A DNA stretch of 64,000 bases from Undaria pinnatifida (Eukaryota > Sar > Phaeophyceae > Laminariales > Alariaceae), in NCBI GenBank assembly GCA_012845835.1, contig JABAKD010000025.1, positions 10,421,779-10,485,778 of the forward strand, read 5' to 3'. Under the pieces are notes generated by a model. That model ran no database searches. It was not told where the DNA came from and saw only the letters and a program-made list of their open reading frames with translations. Within the stretch, counting starts at the first letter, position 1. Every line of letters starts with the position of its first letter. Below, piece by piece: positions 58,876 through 64,000 of this stretch. A program made the translations under genes and the position numbers.

Positions 58876-59091
58876 GAATAAGGATGTTTCGCCCCAGCAG
58901 CAAGTGCGCGGTCCCAGCAAAGCCAAACATGAGCCGAAGCTGGTAGATCTGCATGGCGCTGGTGGCGACGGCGCTGGAGAGAAGCACTTGTTGCAGAGGC
59001 TGCAGCTGCCCCAGTCGCCCCATCTGCATGAAAGGCAGTCGTCAGAGGATTGCTACGCATACAAAGAAGAATTGCCACGGAAACAGCCGTC

Positions 59092-59230
59092 ATCACCGCC
59101 GCCGCCACCACCGCCGCCATTGCCGCCGCCGCTACCGTCGTCATCACAGCCGCCGTCATGGTTACCGCCGCTGTCAAAGCCACCGTCGTCGCCGCTGCTA
59201 TCGCCGCTGCCACCGCCGCCGCTGGGACCA
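59092..59230. repeat. (GCC)-type trinucleotide-rich stretch inside element 2
   Basis: CCGCCGCCACC-like trinucleotides run for about 140 bases with imperfect units. They give Ala-, Pro- or His-rich frames on either strand, which I do not call genes. Confidence 0.8.
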
Positions 59231-59522
59231 CTGCTACCACTCTGTCTGCAAGCCCGCAGTACAGCGAGGCCTCTGCCTGAATCTCTGTGGCTACTGTATT
59301 TTGTACAGGAGAAGAGAAAATGAGAGATAGCGTTGCAGAAGCGGGAGAGAGAGGTCGAACTGCTGAGGCAGCACGGTCTGGATCTCGAGTAGCTTTATTT
59401 CCTCCCTTACATACTCCACACTCATGCCAGAATCCCCTGGACCCGACATTGCTCTTTCCCACCTCTGTAGGTTGGCCTTGGCTGCGCTTACCAATAGAAA
59501 TCAACCGGCTTTCTCACTAGTA

Positions 59523-59797
59523 TGTTGATAGATCTCTAAAGGTGTACACGTAGCTGGCGCAGGAAGGCGTGATGATGACTCAAGACGGTGACACAGACCT
59601 CTTATATTATCCAGCCGTCGAGCCTGACTCGGTCTCATAAGGAGCAAAACTACGAGTGACAGCTCATGGCAAATCAGGCCGGGAAACATCCGGCCAAAAC
59701 AGTTCCCTTACACCTTATACATGAATCCCTTACCAACATATAGAACTCCATGATATAAGATGGATCATAACCGTCATGTTCATGAGGACAATCAACA
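59523..59797 (-). repeat. LTR of element 2 (right copy)
   Basis: The LTR is 275 bp, starts TGTTGATAGATC and ends ACAATCAACA, followed by the target duplication TACCC. Confidence 0.9.
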
Positions 59798-59802
59798 TAC
59801 CC

Positions 59803-60442
59803 GTTATTCTGACGATCAGAACGCAACATCGCCAACAAGCACACAGCACGGCATATAGGGCGATCATCTCTGCGCAAGTAGCTCTTGGCGTTATCAAATC
59901 GTTAGTTGCACGGAATGATGGGCATCTTCTGTCTGGCCCGTTCACATTTAATACATTTTATTTTTTCTTGCGCGAAGGTGTAGCGGGCGGCACCAGCCGG
60001 CCGCGGAGCGGAGCCCTTGTAGTACATGTTAACAAATTGAATCTTCAAACTTGGATATTGAGCCGATTGGCTTGCACGCGCATGCAACTACAGTACAGTA
60101 GAACCCCCCCCCCCACCCCCCCGCCCCCCCGGATTTTATCTGTTTCTGTTCTTTTTGGCGATCACCGTGATGGTTATCGTGTAAGATCATATTGTGCGGG
60201 GTGGAGAACCCTACCTCCGCAGAAGGGGAATGATCGCATCGCGTACTGTGAACATGGTAAGACACCCACGAGGCGATTACATAGTAATACGCATTGTTGT
60301 CTCTGGAGTGGCCCCACAAGAAAACGAAATATATAACTCATTGGCGCTGTCATCCATGAGGAAGAAAATAGGCCCAAGGTGCCGTAGTCCGTCTTACGAG
60401 CGGTTCTTGGAAAAATGCAGTTCACCCTTCATGCGACTCGCC
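59803..60442. other. No gene recognised
   Basis: 59872-59920 repeats 47970-48010 in inverted orientation. A C run interrupted by A and G lies at 60104-60130. Frames are short and overlap on both strands. Confidence 0.4.
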
Positions 60443-60575
60443 GAACACCTCACGGCGCTTCGCGCTTTGTGAAAGCAATGTCTGCCTGGTTGGTGAAAAC
60501 CCGACGTGCTCCTTCCCGGCAGAGTAGGGATGCGAGGGTCTATGGTCATACGACTATCGTCATGCACAAACTGAG
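60443..60575 (+). repeat. Dispersed repeat (partner in CDC48 intron 4, 16446-16566)
   Basis: Matches in order: CGCTTCGCGCTTTGTG, GTCTGCCTGGTTGGTGAA, CCCGACGTGCTCC, GCGAGGGTCTATGGTCAT, CATGCACAAACTGAGT. Confidence 0.6.
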
Positions 60576-61277
60576 TACACTCCCTGAAAAAGTCCGTGGG
60601 AACTTCGGACGATGAGGGCTGCCTATGCTGGCTCCACTAGCCGTGGCAACGCCAGCGCCGATGGACGGTCGTCGAGGGCAGGGGCTGGCATTCCACAGAT
60701 GGTGCCCGTACGCGGGATAGTGTTTTCTGTGAAGAATTGGTCCCTCAAGCCTGGGAGAGTTTACTCACGGAATGACACAAACGTCAAGGGTTCTCGTCCG
60801 CGCTTGCGGAAAATCGGCACGGCGTGGGCGAGGGAGAGGAAGGTCCTCGGCACGATGCCACCTATCTTGCTGATACCTGCAAGTGTGGTCGTACTCCGAT
60901 TGAGGGATACGTGGTTGGTCGGTGTTGGCAGGCGTGCCCCTCATGGGTTCCGGTGTCTTGGTTGGTCTCTCCTCATGGCTCCCTGGTTAGGCTCAAAGCT
61001 TATTATGCATTATTTCCCTACAGAGAATACTAAAAGACAGACATAACAGGGCTAGGCACGGTAGTGCAGGGTAGTGCACGGTAGTGAGATGAGGGGCGTC
61101 CTGCCTGTCCCGTCATTGTCAACTACATTATCGCCCATCTATGATGGCCTTGACGTGAATGTGACATATAATGTCACGCAGTGTTACCTAAGTTATGACA
61201 TGGTTTCACGTCGAATCTATTAACTATCCTTCTACGGAGGGCACTCCATTACATTAGGCCACCCTGAATAGTTGTAG
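60576..61277. other. No gene recognised; a weak open frame
   Basis: The frame 60612-61046 and a second one at 60824-61033 overlap. Neither shows a domain I can name. 61052-61086 repeats GGTAGTGCA three times. Confidence 0.35.
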
Positions 61278-63820
61278 ATGCAGATCACCAGGCAATCAAA
61301 GATGCCAACAAAACATCCACAATTGGAAAGGGGGACGAAGATGCGACTATTCGAAACAAACGAAAATGAGGCTATAGATTCCCCCACACCTCGTAAATAT
61401 GAGGATAAAACACCTCACTGTAAGATGTACAACCCTATCTATGGCGGAGGTCACAACCGTGAGAGCCCGGGAAAGGGTATGTACCTATGGTATAACAGTA
61501 GCCATCGGCCTACGAAAACATCAAAGGCGAGGCCGCTGAGCGCAAGGATTCGAAGGGAGACAAGAGGGCAAGAGGAAGGTATAGACACGGAAACAATGTC
61601 AGAGGGGAAGAAGGGAACACGTGTCACGCTGTGGAGGCCGGACACACTTTCGGCCTGAAACGTAGTGCAGAAGGGGCGGGTGGTAGGGCCATTTTGCCAA
61701 AAGACAAGAGATAATGCACGGAACACTTGCCTAAAAGAACGTCAGAATCCGGTACGTTGGACTTGGAAAGCTGACGCGGGACGATCGGTTGGACGGTGAA
61801 GGAGAATCAACCAAGTCGCGAAGAAGGACGCAAACGTCGGGCCATTGGTCCAAAGGCAGAAGAGAAAGAGCCTGAAACGAGAGAAAACAAAAAACACCTG
61901 ACTAGAACAACGTCAAGGCTAGGCGTGGAAGGCTGACGTGACGCCATTGGTCAGAAGGAAAAACTATAAAGAACCAGTACGCTGAGGTGTAACAGAAACA
62001 CAGGGGCCGTCATGTGGGACGTAGGAGGCTAGCATAAGGCTTTGATCGAACTGCAGAACGGGAAACCGAGGCTACGAAAACAAATATCGAAAACGCAGAG
62101 AAAGGCAACACCTAAACAGTGGCACGTACAACACCAACATGGTGGTACTGAAGGCGTGTGTGTGATACGCCGACGCCGGAGAGCTGAGCCGGGGGCCAAC
62201 AGTGGAGTACCCTTAGAAGCTATCTGGGTGCAGTACCAGAAAAACGGAAAGAAACAAGTGATGAGGTCACGTAGCCAAATCAATACGCAAACAAGGACGA
62301 AACTGACACGTAGACACAAAAAGACGAAAGGTACTATAGGAAGCCGAAAAGAGAGTCGGCATCATGACACATTAAGAGGCTAACTAATAACGGGAACGAC
62401 GCCAGCAAACGTAGCGAGGCTATTCAACCATAACAAAGCAAGCACAAAATGGTGTCAACAAGAAGATACTCGTTCAGCTCAAAGTAGCGCTGGAAGTGTC
62501 TAGCTCCAGAAATAATGTAGGGAACAGAGAAGACGATATGAAGAAAGCCGCACAGCTAGGTACTATACGTCGGGAACACGAGGTCGTTAAATTGAAGCAA
62601 CCCTAAAGAGGTAACCGAGAAAAAGTAGGGAAAAACAGAGAGTAGGAAAATCGTGCCATAGCGACGTACTGCAGCCTGAAATACAAGGAGGGTCCACAAC
62701 ACGGGACCTTGAAATGCTAGCTTGAAGAAAACGAGCAACACTAGGTACGTGGCGAAGGCATTCCTCCCAACGTGATCTCGCCGAAAACACAACACGAAAT
62801 GGGGTCGACAGGAAACGACCTATATGGGCTGCGAAGCCGAACTGGGGTCAAAGCGTGGGACCCATCATGAGATAGGTACGCCAACAAGGCAAGAGAAAAA
62901 CGGGGACCAAGAGAAGACGGCCTGTGGACTGCACAGTCAGGATGGACGGTGAGGCTACGATTAAGGCCGGTGTCGTTAAACACCATGGGCAGGTATGCCG
63001 AACAGAAACAAGAAAAAGTGGTCGAGACCTGTTGGCTGCAAGGCCAGGACGGGGGTCAGTGTCGTTGGACAGTAGGGGTAAGCGTACCGAGACAAGCATG
63101 TAAGAAAGAGTGGTCCGGGGAAATATATCCGCTGGCTCACAAGCTAGAACGGACCCCGGCAGCAAGGAGCTCTTGGAGGCAGGTACAACCAAACAACAAA
63201 GGTAGAGGCCAAAGAGAACCGACAGATGGGCTGCAGAGTTAGCACGGGAGCGCTAACGTGGGGCCAATGGGGGGCTCTCGATGTGAAGCCAATGGTCACC
63301 AATGTGGGACCATACGCGGTAGCAGTGGCTGGAATGCCGCAATACTAAGTGGCTGGGGCTAAAGAGCAGCGAAGTTAGTCGTGGGAAGAAGTATGCCAAG
63401 AAAAGAACTGCAAAAAAGAGACGTACGCCACGGGGCAAGGAAAGCGTAACACCAAAAAAAAAAGAAGTAATTCCTCTGGGAAAACGAGGAGAAATAACGA
63501 GGGAAGTATCCATGTTGTCACCAAGCGCATAGAGCGAGGTGGGAACAATACGATGGAAAACGCTCGACTGGATTCAGAAATGCCATGGTTTGTCGGTATG
63601 CACGAGACGTGGGCAGGCTACGTCGGCGTTAAAAGGCGGAAAAAAAACTAAAAAGAGGAACACTCGTCGTACCATAGGAAAGTAGAACAACATTGGCAAA
63701 AACCCAAAATCAGGGCGACCACGAAGATCACCGGAAAACGAACAAATGCCATACCTTGAAAGCGGCAAATATGACAGAATGCACACTACTACGTTAAGAT
63801 ATTGTTGAGGCCTCAACGGT
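61278..63820 (+). other. T-poor, A/G-rich region of unknown nature
   Basis: For about 2.5 kb the plus strand is visibly poor in T and rich in A and G (for example around 62041-62110 and 62881-62960), unlike the rest of the window. Frames are short on both strands with no recognised domain. Phrases like GGCTNACGTGGGNCCATTGGTC recur at about 61827, 61930 and 63252. Such strand bias is seen in retroelement interiors, but no reverse transcriptase or integrase motif was found. Confidence 0.4.
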
Positions 63821-64000
63821 AATCAGACATTAAGGGGGCATTTTGGGGAGCGCAAGAGGTGATAAAAATATTTATGCTGGTACCTACGAGGTAGAATTGT
63901 ACTGAGACAGTAGGGTCCAAAGCTAATATGCGCACCAGGCGTTCACGAACGGATTGTTCCCAAACGAAAGGGGAGAAGGCTACTACTGTCGATAGCCGCG
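63821..64000. other. Right edge, nothing recognised
   Basis: Short, no coding or repeat call possible. Confidence 0.4.

Larger units (their letters stand above)
57931..59797 (-). mobile_element. LTR retrotransposon, non-autonomous (element 2)
   Basis: Near-identical direct repeats at 57931-58209 and 59523-59797 begin TGTTGAT and end ATCAACA. These are perfect short inverted ends with the TG...CA signature. TACCC lies immediately outside both ends (57926-57930 and 59798-59802), a 5-bp target duplication. Next to the left LTR, on the minus strand, lies a purine tract (AAGGCGGGGGGG), the position of a polypurine tract, so the element probably reads right to left. The 1.3-kb interior has no reverse transcriptase, integrase or gag motif and is largely simple repeat, so it would depend on another element's enzymes. 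High LTR identity points to a recent insertion. Confidence 0.9.

Noticed and set aside
58701-59504. A 267-codon minus-strand frame inside element 2
   Set aside because: Mostly translation of GCC- and GA-type repeats (Ala runs, Ser-Leu runs); no gag or enzyme motif seen.

Overview
The window reads as nuclear DNA of a brown alga (Phaeophyceae), most likely Ectocarpus or a close relative. Two things support this. One is a long open reading frame built from EsV-1-7 cysteine/histidine repeats, a family known from brown algae and their phaeoviruses. The other is an intron-rich housekeeping gene with introns mostly of several hundred bases, set in repeat-rich, gene-poor DNA. The species call is inference; no search was possible.

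Only two genes are certain. (1) CDC48/p97 (VCP-type AAA+ ATPase) lies on the plus strand at 13135-26728 in 17 exons. Splicing them at GT-AG junctions gives 802 residues with the N-domain, D1 and D2 ATPase domains and the acidic tail ending in LYS. (2) An apparently intronless gene on the minus strand at 35628-38435 encodes a 935-residue protein with 21 EsV-1-7 repeats and a basic C-terminus. A third, uncertain locus at 48.9-52.5 kb has exon-like coding segments that I could not join into one model; it may be a gene or a decaying gene.

Much of the rest is mobile or repeated DNA. There are two LTR elements with matching ends and target-site duplications (660-2312, carrying an antisense chromodomain remnant, and 57931-59797). 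There is a non-autonomous hAT-like element (34481-35473), and a tRNA-derived SINE family with three copies (7111, 11008, 51385). A MITE-like family with TIR GACGCGTGCTACGATAGAGG and 4-bp target duplications is dense at 29.6-33.6 kb, and a second TIR family occurs at 39372 and 55332. A foldback complex lies at 40.74-41.58 kb and a 741-bp tandem duplication at 41.67-43.13 kb. Smaller repeat families are shared between CDC48 introns and intergenic DNA.

The most unusual signal is inside CDC48. Several introns hold decayed copies of the exon next to them: exon 1 in intron 1; the exon 5 tail and three exon 6 heads in intron 5; exon 8 in intron 7; the exon 14 tail twice in intron 14. Each copy is broken by a stop, a lost splice site or divergence. 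This suggests repeated local duplication of exon edges within one essential gene. No rRNA gene, intact tRNA gene, CRISPR array or bacterial-type operon was seen.
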